Assembly: GCA_003255025.1 (NCBI GenBank) | Contig: QANY01003944.1 | Coordinates: forward strand, 494,220 to 558,219 | Source of the DNA: Datisca glomerata | Taxonomy: Eukaryota; Streptophyta; Magnoliopsida; Cucurbitales; Datiscaceae | Direction: 5' to 3' | DNA: 64,000 bases | Notes under the pieces: generated by a model | What the model saw: only the letters and a program-made list of their open reading frames with translations | Databases searched by the model: none | Told to the model about the DNA's origin: nothing | Part shown: positions 10,423 through 22,400 of the stretch, piece by piece | Layout: the number at the start of each line of letters is the position of its first letter | How positions within the stretch are numbered: position 1 is the first letter of the stretch | Translations under genes and position numbers: made by a program

Positions 10423-12521
10423 TGTTGGAACCGCAGCGCTCGCAACAGAGTCGTTTAATTTAAAAATTTTATTGATTGAAAAAAAAATTGTGACGCCACA
10501 GCTTCCAAAACAATTTTGTGAAAAGTAATTTTTCTCAATAAATCCATTTTATATCTATACATTAAATTAAAGACATTCATAGAAAGTAATAATAGCTCTC
10601 AAAGTCTATCAACCGTCCTTGCTATCTTCTTGTACAACAACGAGCGTAAGATTCCACGAAGAACGAACGGTAAGATCCACACTAAGATCTTCCGAACCAA
10701 TTCTCAAACACACTAGGACATGTGTGTGTGCACATAGAATAAATCAAGAACTCTTAATAGTCTCTAGATATACTCAACACATGAGATCTAGTGATTTTGA
10801 GAAGGACTTTTGAGACTAAACTCCAGGAGAGAATTGGAAAATTCATAGAGATTTGATTAAAAACATTAATCACATCTATGATTGATTAATGAGGCAATAG
10901 AACATTATCCATATATATTCTAGGTCAAGGCTCCTTATATTTTTAGGGTATCCATAAAATAATCAATTATTTATAAATGTGCCACTATAATGTACCGTGA
11001 ACTACTGTAGTGCCGTCAGGAACTACAGAGTCCCACGCACCGCTGTAGTACCATGTGACACTATAATATATCATGTCAATCCCTGATTCAAAATGAGTGA
11101 TTCACATGTGGCAGTTCGACATGTCATATGATAATTTTTTTAAATTTATTATTTATTTTAATCAGATAAATATATAGATAGCAACTAATTCGAAATTAAC
11201 TTATCTGACCATATCTATTAACTAACGTATCTGTTAGTTCAAAAATAACGGATTATTTAATTCAAATTTAAATAATTATCTTAAAATAATTTAATTTCAT
11301 AAATCAAATATATTGTCTCAATTATCGATTAATTCAAACCAATTGATATAATTAATTAATTGTAATTTCTAAAAATTACAATAATTAATTTTATTAATTA
11401 ATTTTACATAATTATCTTATAACTATGCTTTCCTCATAAACTTAATTCATTTTACAAGCTAGTCATTTTCTTATGTCCTAAAACTTTTACACCTAAAACT
11501 GTGTAGTACAAATATGGCTTGAGGACTATATACCCATAATTTTAAGCTCTAATAAATAAGATTATTTAATCAAAGTAATAAATCATATTATTAATTAAAT
11601 TTTTTAATTAAATAATCTTATTTATTAATTTCATTATTACTCCACTGTAAATATGGTACACTCTTAGTAATTACATAATATATTTGAAGAGTATTATCGT
11701 ATAGTCCATTGATATAATCAATTCATGTAATTTTATCCTTCAATTATTGATTTGTAAATTAGAGTTGATCAAAATTATCGTTTTACCATTCTAATTACCT
11801 TTTGATCCTTAAGTATCATTAATTCACTAGTGAACGGTCAATTTATAATTGTATTATAAATTTGAGCTCAATAACCATTCAATTTCAGAATTAACACTTA
11901 AGAGAACCAATATACGATCTGTTAGGAAAACTTGGATTCCAGATTTTGTAAGATCATATTCCCAGCCATTCAAGTCAGTGAATCTCCAAAATAAAAGTCA
12001 TTAGCCCGTTTTATAAACAAACTTTAACGAGTGAATCAAAAGATCTAGTAGACATGTATAAGAGTTCATGACTACTCAAGATTTAGACTGATCTATATAT
12101 GATCATCTGATCGATGTGTATTAAATCTTTATAATAAACAGTAAGTTAGTAAAAATATTATTTGGCATTGGTTTTGTCCTAAATAATTTAATTATATAAA
12201 GTACATTCACGAAGATGTCTATCCACATCAGTGATCTGGATCTAGATCACATGCATTCAAAATGTTTAGTGAACCGTGCTAGCAATCATTCATTAGAGAT
12301 CTTATACTTTAATATGTTGCGGACTATTTTACTCATTATCTATGATCTTATTCTTCTCGTACTAATACAATATCATAGTCTCATTAATGAATATGAAATT
12401 TTCAGATACTTATACAAATTATTCAATAATAATTCAGAAAAGACAATTATAAGAAATTTTTTTTTTATTAATTTTAAATTAAAATATCTTTACACATGTT
12501 TTGAGGGCACCATGCCCAACA
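10423..12521 (-). repeat. complete Copia LTR shared by elements A and B
   Basis: About 2.1 kb, starting TGTTGGAACC on the plus strand next to the primer-binding site of element A and ending GCCCAACA beside the polypurine-like tract of element B (minus strand TTTAGGGCAAGTGAGA). It therefore acts as 5' LTR of A and 3' LTR of B. It contains short partly palindromic words such as CACTGTAGT/GTAGTGCCAT that also occur in the other LTR copies (7340-7430 and 18610-18700). It has no coding capacity: a 109-codon plus-strand frame at 12215-12544 is fortuitous. Confidence 0.85.
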
Positions 12522-12535
12522 ACATCTCACTTGCC

Positions 12536-15500
12536 CTAAAGTAAATATGGCATCTCTTTTAACCCTATATTTCTCACATGACCCTCAAATGACTTCACAA
12601 CAAGTGTCTTGGTAAAAGGATTAGTCAGGTTCTGATATGCCGCTATCTTTTTAGCTGTCACATCTCTTTGATGTATGATCTCTCTCACAAGATTATATTT
12701 TCTCTCAATGTGCCTTCCCCTCTTATGACTCATTGGTTCTTTTGAATTCGCTACTTACCCCCATCATTGTCACAGTACAAGATTAGCGGCTTATCCATGT
12801 CTAGGCTTCCATGGTGGAATCTACAATATTAGATTGTTTAATACTTCTCCAGACTACAGCTCCTCCGCGTAGGGTGAATATTGATCCAGACGTTCACTTT
12901 TGACTGTCTCTATCTGATTGAAAATCAGAATCAGTATATCAAGTGAGATTCAAGTCTCCTCTTGAATAAAAAGGCATATAATTTCTCATTCCCTGAAGAT
13001 ACTTGAGAATGTGTTTAACTTCAATCCAGTGTTAAAAACTAGGATTTGATTGATAACGACTGACAATTTCAACTGCATAACAGATATCAGGTCTCGTACA
13101 TAGCATGATATACATGAGACTCCCGATCACTGAAGCATAAGGAACATTTCTCATATCCTCTTCCTTCTGAGGTATCTTAGGATGCTCATTGGAAATGACA
13201 ATTCCATGTCTAGTCCGTAGTTGACATTTCTTGAAATTTTTTATAGAGAATCTTTCTGGTACCTTATTAATATAAGATGCCCAAGAAAGTGCCAAGAACT
13301 TTTTCTTCTTATCCGATAGGAATTGGATGCCTAGAACATATCTCGCCTCTCCCAAGTCTTTCATTTAGAATTTCTCAACTAACTACTTCTTTACATTCAA
13401 TAAAGCTTTCACATTATTCCCAATGAGCAGAATATCGTCTACATAAAGAACTAACAAAACCACTTTAATGAATTTATAAACACAAGCTCCATCAACATTT
13501 TTTTAAAGTCATATGATTTAATAATTTCATCAAAATTAAGATTCTAAGATCTTGATGTTTGCTTTAATTCATGAATGGATTTAAACAACTTGCATACTTT
13601 CTGATCTTGCTCTTTTTTTACAAAACCTTTTTGTTGCATCATATAAATGTTTTCTTCAAGACAGTCATTCAGAAAGGTTGTCTTGACATCCATTTTCCAT
13701 ATTTCGTAGTCTAAACAGTGGCTATGGATAAAAGAATGTGAATGAATTTTAGCATGGCAACGAGAGATAATGCCTCTTCGTAATCGACTCATTCCCTTTG
13801 AGTATAGCCTTTGACTACTAGCCGTGTCTTGAAAGTCTCTACTTTCCTATCTACCTCTTTTTTTCTTGAAGATTCATTTATATCTAATGGGCCTGACATA
13901 TTCAGGTGGATCTACAAGTTCCCAAACAGAATTGGAATACATCAATTCTATTTCTTGGTTCTTGACATCTTGCCATTTCTCCATTTTTATGATCATCCAC
14001 TGCCTCTTTAAAGGTTAATGGATCATCTTATCATTGTCTGATACTAGGGCATGTGCCTCAAATTCATAGTGAATAGGTTGTTTTACTGCCCTCCCACTAT
14101 GATGTTGCACTGGGGTTTCTTGAACAAGAACAATGGTTTCTATGGTTTGTCGTTTATCAATTAATGATGAAGATGTTCTGATCTCATCAGATGTTAGTTC
14201 TTTGAGAACTTCTTTGCTCCGAGGTTTGCAGTTTACCATATAGTCGTGTTCGAAGAAAGTAGCATTTGTCTATACAAACACATCTTGATCTTTTTGACTA
14301 TAAAAGTACCCACTTCTTGTGTATGAAGCATAGCCAACAAAAATACACACTTTAGATCTTGAGTCTAAATTTCCAGTCTTAGGTCTAAGAACGTGAACTG
14401 GATACCCCCATGTATGAAAATTGCGTAAAATATGTTTGGAGTCATTACATAACTCTAAAGGTGTCGTGCTTACTAACTTAGAAAGAACTACATTCAAAAT
14501 GTAGGTTGCCGTTTGAAGTGCATATCCCCAGAACGTGAGTGGTAGTTATGAGTAACTTAACATCGACCTAACCATATCCAACAAGGTTCAGTTTCTCATT
14601 TCTGAAACACCATTTTGCTGTGGCGTTCCGAGTGCTGTGAGTTAGGATAGAATGTCATACTTCAGTAGGTAATCCTTGAATTCTAAATCCAAATATTTAC
14701 CACCTCGATCTGATCGTAATGTTTTCAAAGATTTACCTAATTTTTTTTTGTTTCAGCCTTGATGTCTCTAAACCTTCTAAAAGTTTTAGACTATGTGTGC
14801 ATTAGGTAAGTATAACCGTATCTAGAGTGACTGTCAATAAAAGTAATGAAATATTCATACCCGTCTGTAGCTTGTATATTGATCGGTCCACAGACATCAC
14901 TATGTACTAGCTCAAGTGGTTCTTTGGCTCTTTGGCCCTTTTCACAGAAAGATCTCTTGGCCATTTTACACTTTAGATAAAATTTATAAACTGTAAGAGT
15001 TTCAACTTTTAGTTCTCTCAAAGCACCATGCTTTGTTAATCAGTTTATTCTATCTAGATTAATATGTCACAACCTAAGATGCCATAGATACGTATCATAT
15101 TCTTGAGAAATCTTTTGTCGTTTGTTACCTTTTAGATTTGCTACTTTAAATAATTCTAAGTTATTTAATCCTGTTCAGTTGGTTTTAAGCATATACAGTT
15201 CGTTTGAAACTTGTACATGACAAATATCGAATCCATTCTTAGAAATAATAAATATTATTATTAAAAGAAATATCAAAATTTTGTTATTGATAAATAAATC
15301 AAATTTCTAGAGAATCCAGGAATAAAATAAACATTATTCAAAAAAAGATAATTATTTTCAAAATTTAAATGGACTTTCCCCAATACTTTCACTAAAACGA
15401 GCGCTCCACTGCCAACTCTCATTATCACCTCTCCATCAGCAAGCTGCCTTGAAGAATCAACCATCTGCAAAGAAAAACATATATGGTTAGTGGAACCTGA

Positions 15501-15560
15501 GCCTATAATCTTGACAAATCATATTCCACTAAAAACCTTAAAGTACAAGTAAATCATATT
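12536..15560 (-). pseudogene. Copia pol remnant of element B
   Basis: Read 3' to 5' on the plus strand, the order is protease region (15470-15273, with RQLADGEVIMRVGSGA), integrase (15021-14791, with HSDVCGPINI and ITFIDSHSRYGYTYL), integrase C-terminal part (14497-14270, with NFHTWGYPVHVL and GYASYTRSGYF), a hinge, reverse transcriptase (13792-13544, with KMDVKTTFLNDCLEENIYMM; then YVDDI at 13431-13445; 13364-13032 with MKDLGEARYVLGIQF), and the end of RNase H (12733-12536). This domain order, integrase before reverse transcriptase, is diagnostic of Ty1/Copia. Stops and frameshifts separate the blocks, so no polyprotein can be made. Confidence 0.9.
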
Positions 15561-15570
15561 TACATTTTTT

Positions 15571-16374
15571 TTAGCTCGGAGAGATACTTGTTACAGTTTC
15601 CCTTCCAGTGGCCTTCAGCCCAACCATAGAAACATTTTCCCTTGGGTATGTTGTCGTTCTTGTTCTTCTTGACCTTGGGTGATCTCTTGGCTTTCTTTCA
15701 TTTCTTATTATTACTCGTGTCCTTACCATGTTCTTCTTCCTTTTGTTACTATTAACAACAGTGGAAGAAGGCTTTTGCTCAACAACATTTACCTCGCCCT
15801 CTTTGGTCATACTCTCACTAGTCTGTAGTTCATTTAACAATTGTGTCATGTAGAATTGAAACTTGTTCATAACATAGTTGGTAGTGAAAGTCAAAAAATC
15901 AGGTGTGAGCGATTCAAGTATAATTCTGACTTGAGTTTGTTCATTAATGGTAGCCTCATGCACTTCTGCCTCATGTATTATTGATCATGTTCAAAACATG
16001 TTCACGCACAGAAGTATGTTTCTTCATCTTAGTATTCGTGTAGCCCCTAGTAGCTTCATGAAGACTTTGATCAGATTGCTGCACAAACATCGCCTGCAGA
16101 GATTTCATAATCTCATAAACATTTTTCATGCTTTATTCAGAGAACACCATTCAAGCATGTAGCACTTAGCTCTATTGTTGGATTGAATCTAAGCATCAAA
16201 TGTATCCCTAATATTTTTAGGGGCAATGGCAACGGGCTGTTCAAGACATTCCTTAGTTAGAATAAATTTGTGGTTCTCACATATAAGCATCAAATTCAAA
16301 TTTTATTTTTATCTTATGAAGTTATCACCATTCAAATTTTCGAGTGCAAGTAAAACAGTAATAGGATTCCCCAT
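15571..16374 (-). pseudogene. Copia gag remnant of element B
   Basis: The frame starts at ATG 16374 with MGNPITVLLALENLNG and continues with LMLICENHKF and AIAPKNIRDTFDA. These are hallmarks of UBN2-type gag, the capsid-forming region of plant Copia elements. After a shift it continues with ATINEQTQVRIILESLTPDF and the Lys/Arg-rich linker, then a zinc knuckle written in another frame (CFYGWAEGHWKGNC-like). It is contiguous, unlike the copy in element A, and so defines the insertion site there. Several indels make it non-functional. Confidence 0.8.
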
Positions 16375-18055
16375 GGTAGACATAATAAAAACAAAAATAA
16401 ATAAAAACATACATCATTCAATATAATTGAAATAAACATAAAAAACTCGGAAAGTAAATGTAATTTTGTAAGTGTAACCCATTTTCAGAATCCATGACTT
16501 AATTTAGTAAATTCCGCCTTAGGGTCAGTTAAGTCTACAGTATATCACTTAGTCCTATCTTCTTAAGAAGTCAACGTTGATATTAATACAGTTCGAAACC
16601 TTTCTTAGGGGAACAAAAACAAAGTTGTCTCACATTGTTGTACTAATAATGGATATCATAGGTCACGTTGACATGTCAACCTTCTCCCACTCACTATTTT
16701 ATAATTAATGCGTTTCTAATTAACTAGTCAATTAATTCTAAATTAATTACTAGTTACAATAACCTTATGAATGTAAAATTAATTATTAATCCAATCTAAT
16801 TGGTCTAAGTTCATTTAACCTTCCAAAGAGTCAAAGACTAAGTTAGGTGAACAATAATTAGCTAATTACATTTATTTAACTTTAATAAAAGACTTCTAAT
16901 TAAAGTCGGTTATCCTAAAGGCCTAAATAAATGCATGTCTGTAGAGTGGTGTTTTTACCAAGTTTAACTAATTAAAATTTAATAGTTTATATGCATTTGA
17001 TTTCGCAAAGCAATCCATATAAACACATTAAAACTATCCTAATAAATCATATTTTTCAAATGAAATGCATGATTAAATAAAACTGTGTAGAGTTTCATGT
17101 ATGTCATGTGATCGACTAATACATGGTCATGTTTATAATTAGATGAATAATTATTTATTTAATTAAATATAATAAATAAATAAATAAATGATTATCCAAA
17201 TGACTATTGAGTATTTTTAATAACAAATTTTGAAAAAATATGACAAATTGCAAACGGATTTCAAGAATACAAATTTCAAAAAAATGCTCCTTTATTGGAT
17301 GTCCATCTTCATAAACCTTTTAAATTAGGATAAACTATATTTCTAATTAAACAATCCTATTAATTATTCTTTTAAAATTATTTGAATTTAATTAGTTAAC
17401 AAATAATTTAATGACTTATCAAAATTGGGTCAAACCCAATTAATTAATTAATTTTAATTTTTTAAAAATTAAAATCGATAACTAACTTTTAAACTTATAT
17501 TAATTTTAAAATTAAAAGATAAAATATAGGATTAGGGTTTTCACGGTATCAGAGTGTCTGTGAGTCTTACTCTGGCAACAGCAGGGATGGCCTCCAGCGG
17601 CAGCAGCGGGACACTCCCATTGCGGCTGCCGGTTGCCCAGCCACTGGCAGTGTCGCCACTACTGGCGACGCAACTGCCGGTAGCGCCACCGCCGGGTCAT
17701 GCGGTGGTAGTGGGACATTCATGTCGCCTCCGCCGGCGATGGAGTTCCATTGCGGAACTCCACCTCCACTTCCTCTCCGCATCCATCTCGTGTGTTCTTC
17801 GTCTTCTCGGGTACATAATTTTATAACATAATATTCAAAACAAAATTACAAAAATTCCTATACCCCAAACGACTTACACAGGATCTAAAGAAAATTAAGA
17901 ACAAAGTCTAAACTCAAAAGTCACCATACAATTAACGATTCACCATTAACATACATTAAAAAATGTAATCATCCATTCATTCATACATATCAAAATATAT
18001 ATTGAATAATGTAAGAAAACTCACACAACATTTAATGTATACATATATAAAGACC
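16375..18055 (-). other. untranslated leader of Copia element B with GC-rich open frame
   Basis: AT-rich leader between the primer-binding site and gag, matching 8430-10408. The GC-rich island (17560-17790) holds a minus-strand frame at 17567-17782 beginning MRRGSGGGVPQWNS and including GGGDMNVPLPPHDP. The same island also has an open plus-strand frame (17554-17826), as expected for GC-rich low-complexity sequence. A second partial copy of GGTATCAGAG lies at 17546. Apart from the island nothing is recognised. Confidence 0.6.
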
Positions 18056-18067
18056 GCTCTGATACCA
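18056..18067 (-). promoter_or_regulatory. primer-binding site of Copia element B
   Basis: TGGTATCAGAGC on the minus strand, two bases from the LTR end at 18070, complementary to the initiator tRNA-Met 3' end. It is identical to the site of element A and defines element B as a separate reverse-transcription unit. Confidence 0.9.
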
Positions 18068-18069
18068 AC

Positions 18070-18893
18070 TGTTGGAATCGTGATGCTCGCAGCGGAGGCG
18101 TTTAGTTTAAAAATTATATTGATTGAAAAAACAATCCCAACACTACAAGTTCCAAAACAAATTTGTGAAAAGAATTTTTTCTCAACGGATCTATTATATA
18201 TCATAGATTATATTAAAGACATTCATAGAAAGTAAAAGTAACTTTCAAGTCTATCAAGTCCTCGTTATCTTCTAATAAAATAATGAGCGTAAGATTTCAC
18301 GAAAAATGAACTGTAAGATCCACACCAAGATCTTAAAAACTAATTTTTAAACACACTAGGATAACACTTTTCCGTCTCCAGATGCTATCAGCACATGAAA
18401 TCTAGAGATTTGAAAGACTTTTGAGACAGAAGTCTGAGAAAGTATTGGAGAATTCACAAAGTTTTTATAACAAATTAATCACACCTATGATTCCTTAATG
18501 AGGCCAATAGAACATTATCTATATATATATATATATGTATATATATTCCAGGTCAAAGCTCATCACATTTTTAGGGTTTTCATAAAATAATAAATTATTT
18601 ATAAAGATATCACCGCAGTGTGTCGTGAACTAATGAACTGCAGTGAGGTAATACAGAGTCACGCACATCATTTTAGTGCAGTGTGGCACTATAGTGTGTC
18701 ATGCCAATCCCTGACATGTGACAGTCCAACATGCTACGTAGCAATTTTCTAAATTTTTTATTTATTCTAATAAGATAAATTCTAGATATTAGTTCATTCG
18801 AAATTAACTTATTTGATCACATCTATCAACTAACTTATCTGTTAGTTCAAAAATAACATATAAGTTAATTGATTTTTAAAATATTTAAATAGT
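18070..18893 (-). repeat. truncated 5' LTR of Copia element B
   Basis: Begins TGTTGGAATC and follows the LTR at 10423 through ACGAGCGTAAG-like, AATTCGAAATTAACTTAT and TCTGTTAGTTCAAAAATAAC words. The match ends near 18893, after about 820 bp; the remaining 1.27 kb is absent and ordinary AT-rich sequence follows. Because this border is lost, no target duplication for the complex can be read. Confidence 0.75.
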
Positions 18894-19620
18894 TACTTAC
18901 GTCCAAAACAACTAAGCAATTTACATAATCACGTGCAATACACGTGATAAAAGACCACTTACTATAAAAGTGCCCTATCTATGCCATTTTTTATGGGAAA
19001 ATTGTAACATTTAACCATTGTAATAGGGTGTTATAGTTTTTAGCTATTTTTAAAACTTAATGAAATTAATAACCAAGTTAGTTTGACCAAACTTTTCTAT
19101 TCCCGTTTCACCCCTTTCTAAGACATTTAATATTAATGGTTAACTAATATATAAATTAATCATTTGAAATAATTAATATATTTATTTTCGAGTAAAAAAA
19201 ACTTCATATTTCCTTTTCCATCCAAAATAAATTTAAGTAGACTAATAACATCATAAAATGCTAAGTGAAAAATTGTATGACATATATAATTTTTTTTATT
19301 AACACTAATAATAACAAAAATATGAGTTAACACTTTCATTATGACACAAAATTCACGAGATGTTATTATATACATTAGATATATCATATGATAAAATATG
19401 AATAATATGAATGTAAGTATTTTCATTATTTATATCTAATTTTCATTTTTACTAGTCTGTTTCATTTCTTTACGTACTTATATAATTTATTATAAAAATT
19501 ATTATCTCTAAGTATTTTCACATATATTTACTTATATAATTTTCATTAAATGAATTTTTTAAGAGAGAGAAAGAGAGAGATATTACTTACCCTAGTTACC
19601 ATTTATTTTCAAACTCTAGT

Positions 19621-20217
19621 TTTACTCTAATATTTAACTAATTTTTGTATCAATTACTTAGTGAAAGAAAAAAACTTTACCATCATTTACCTAGGAAAGC
19701 AACTTTTACGAGGAAGAGAGATGATACTTACCCTACTTATCATTTGTTTTTAAACTCTTTACCCCAATATTCAATGCTAGATTCATAATATCCACTTTCC
19801 AAAAATTTTGTTAATAGTTTTTTAGGGAAATATGAATTCATACCACGTTTAACAATCTTTTCCCGCAAAAATGTGCTTATTTAGCTAATTTTTTCTATAA
19901 AATTTGTTTACTTAGTCAAATGCACTCCCTCCGCGTTAAACAAATTTTATTCTACAAAAAACACCAATCCCATTTTACATGCTTCATCACCATTAGGAGA
20001 TAAATTTGCTTAATTAACTGATTTGTTCAAAAGATCTACTTTTTCAAATTGTTATTTACTCTTATTTTATATTTTATTATTAAATATATATTTGCCTAAA
20101 ACTCACAATTAGTTCCTCTTATTCCTCCTAAATGTTGATTTCCTGGGAAAATGATGGTAAAGCGTTTTTCTTTCATTAAATAATTGATAAAGAAATTAGT
20201 TAAATATTGGGGTAATG
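19621..20217. repeat. fold-back element with about 100-bp inverted arms
   Basis: The left arm at 19621-19722 (TCTAATATTTAACTAATTT ... CTTTACCATCATTTACCTAG) is repeated in inverse orientation at 20116-20217, whose reverse complement reads CCAATATTTAACTAATTTC ... GCTTTACCATCATTTTCCCA. By eye about four of five bases match over 100 positions. The arms are separated by about 390 bp. The central part includes CTCCCTCCGCG at 19925, a word that resembles Stowaway-type ends. It is most likely a decayed MITE or fold-back transposon; no target duplication was found. Confidence 0.6.
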
Positions 20218-21363
20218 TGGAGTGAGTGTATTTTATTAAATAAATAATTTTTTAAAGATAACCACATTTTTTTCTGGTTAAGTAGATCTTTAAGTAAATT
20301 CAAACTAAGTAAATCTATATAAATTTACATAAGGAAATCTACTTATTTTTAAGTAGGAAAATGTAATTTAGTCCAATTTGTGATGCGTCATAAGTTACAT
20401 GACACAATTTGATTGATGTATGTTGATAAGTTAAAAAATTATAACAAATCTATTTTTATCACGTAAACTTGTGATACCTCATAAGTTAGGTTAAATAATA
20501 TTACTCTTTTATATATTTAATTTTACTTTAATAAGCATATCTAATCATTTTTTAATTTATTAATGATCAATCCGGTTACCCATCATTTAAACTCCCACAA
20601 TTTTTTTGCCAAAATTCCTAGATTCAAATCCCTAAAATCACTCCCCATAATCCCTCCATTACCCGCACCCTAAAAACAATTCACAATCTCTCGAATTACA
20701 ACCTGTAGGGAGAACAAATTTAATGGCGAAAGAGATTGCGCTGCTAATCTTTCAAAATCGTTGAAGGAGGAGCCTTTAACGGCGACAACGAATTACATTT
20801 TTGCATTTTAAATTTGTTTTTTTTTTCATTTCATGTGCATGCATAAATTTTAAATTTTTTCTTCTGAATCTTTAGGGTTAATACGGTCTAAATCAATGTC
20901 TTCTCTTTCTCTCTAATTCTCCGTTCATTTTCTCCCGAACACAATTTTTTCTTTGTGAAAGTTTAATTTACTATAATTCCTCCATTCATTTTTTCCCGAA
21001 CAAAATTTTCTCTTTGTGAAAATGTAATTTTCTATGATTACGGAAGAATTAGAGAGAGAAAGAAAACCTTGATCTAAGACTCTTTAGAGAGAAACCGTAT
21101 TCAAATTAAAAAATATAGAAAAACAGTCAGATAATAACTAATAAAAGGACATTTAAAAATACTTATTTTGTCTAAACTCACACTAAATATAAGAAGGGCT
21201 ATTACCTACTGGTAATTTTTTTGGACCAATTACTAATTTACTTAAAGGGAGAACATCAAGACTAGACAACTTTGAAAAAAATAGTCATCCTTAAATCTTA
21301 AAAAAATTGGCGCAAAAAAATGGTCGCTGCCATATATCCAGTGAAATTAAGTGCATTGCTCAT

Positions 21364-21442
21364 AAAGTTTATATAATATATATTATATATATAATATTTC
21401 TGTAGTATATTTAATATTTACAGTATATATTATATAAACTTT
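21364..21442. repeat. AT-rich perfect palindrome
   Basis: AAAGTTTATATAATATATA at 21364-21382 is exactly complementary to TATATATTATATAAACTTT at 21424-21442, with further AT dyads in the loop. The 19-bp perfect arms could form a cruciform or the core of a small hairpin transposon. It lies in non-coding DNA. Confidence 0.8.
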
Positions 21443-21619
21443 CAACGACTGAAGTAGTTTTCTGCAGGTGGTGCCGAAATTTTATTTGATCACGTGATTT
21501 TTTTTTTAATTTTGAGACACGTGCAGTGATTATTTTTTATATTTTGTTATATTTATGACTATTTTTTACGATTTTTTTCAACATCACACCAAATGTAAGA
21601 TAAGATGCTTCTTATTAAA

Positions 21620-22400
21620 ATGCAAGTGCCTATTTGCTAGCATTTCTGAAAACAGAACGGCAATTGATGTTGCCATACCTTGGCGCATTTTTTTGGGCCC
21701 AAATGTATTGGGCTAATAAAAGAGGCCTAATAAAAAGCTCTCATTTGGGGCAGAGGGCTCCTTTCTTTCCTTTCTTTTTCCTCTTCCATTCTTCTTCTCA
21801 CCCCTGCAACCGCAACTTTTACTCTCTCCCTCTACTTCTTCCGTTTTCTAATCTGGAATGATCATACAAAGGTAAGTCTATCTCTCTCTACATGTGAATG
21901 TATATGTTTGTTTGATTTTGTTGTTGTACCTTTTTAATCTTCAAGCTGCACATAAATCATGGACTGATTTTTACTGCTGTTGCTCAATTGAGAAGTAATG
22001 AATTCTGATGATCCGTATTGGTTTGAAAAGCTCAAATATCCAAAATTTGTGCTTCTCGTGGATCATTGACTCCAGCTGCTGCTTGCTTCCTATTTTTCTA
22101 TGGATAATTATGCTGACATTGCATTTGGTTCTCCTTGACTTTTCACTGTTGATTCATTGAACATCAATCACTGTCTCCCCCATGCTGAAAGTTGCAGGCA
22201 TGAATATCAGCATTATTCACCCTTTTTTAGTAAGAATAAAAGTTACTGTAGATTATGAAAACCTACCCTTATGTCCTTGCTACGACAGGAGGTGCACGTT
22301 TTGGAGGTGGGTTTTTTTTATTTTTAAAATATCTAAATCAGCTCGCATATTTGTTAAGAACAGTATAAAAATAGTTCTTTTTAACTTTTTTTAACTGAAG
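21620..22400 (+). other. possible gene 5' region or gene relic
   Basis: A pyrimidine-rich stretch (21760-21860) of the kind seen in plant 5' leaders is followed by GAATGATCATACAAAG and then a good donor, GTAAGTCT, at about 21874. Near 22254, TAG precedes ATTATGAAAACCTACCCTTA, which would read MKTYPYVLATTGGARFG before another GT. I could not match this peptide to a family, and no further exon is visible up to 23.4 kb. It may be a truncated gene or chance. Confidence 0.2.

Larger units (their letters stand above)
4978..18893 (-). mobile_element. degenerate Copia complex, LTR-int-LTR-int-LTR
   Basis: Three related LTR ends (4978, 10423 and 18070, each starting TGTTGGAA on the plus strand) frame two internal regions in the same minus orientation. 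Each full internal region has its primer-binding site immediately left of an LTR (10409-10420 and 18056-18067), followed leftwards by a GC-rich leader and gag. Only the right-hand copy (B) still has most of pol; the left-hand copy (A) has lost it. The central LTR serves as 5' LTR of A and 3' LTR of B, the arrangement expected from unequal recombination between two elements or within one. All frames carry stops, so neither copy is autonomous. Confidence 0.85.
18894..21620. other. AT-rich intergenic region
   Basis: No gene recognised. Frames here (for example 19160-19426 on the minus strand) are hydrophobic, AT-driven and lack any family motif. The region contains a fold-back repeat (19621-20217) and an AT palindrome (21364-21442), described separately. 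CT- and GA-rich microsatellites occur at 19561-19580. Confidence 0.5.

Noticed and set aside
12215..12544. 109-codon plus-strand frame
   Set aside because: It lies wholly in the shared LTR and is not conserved in the LTR copy at 5936; it is AT-driven chance.
21634..21861. 75-codon frame before a good splice donor
   Set aside because: The frame reads through a pyrimidine-rich leader-like stretch and has no family features; any gene here would start later.
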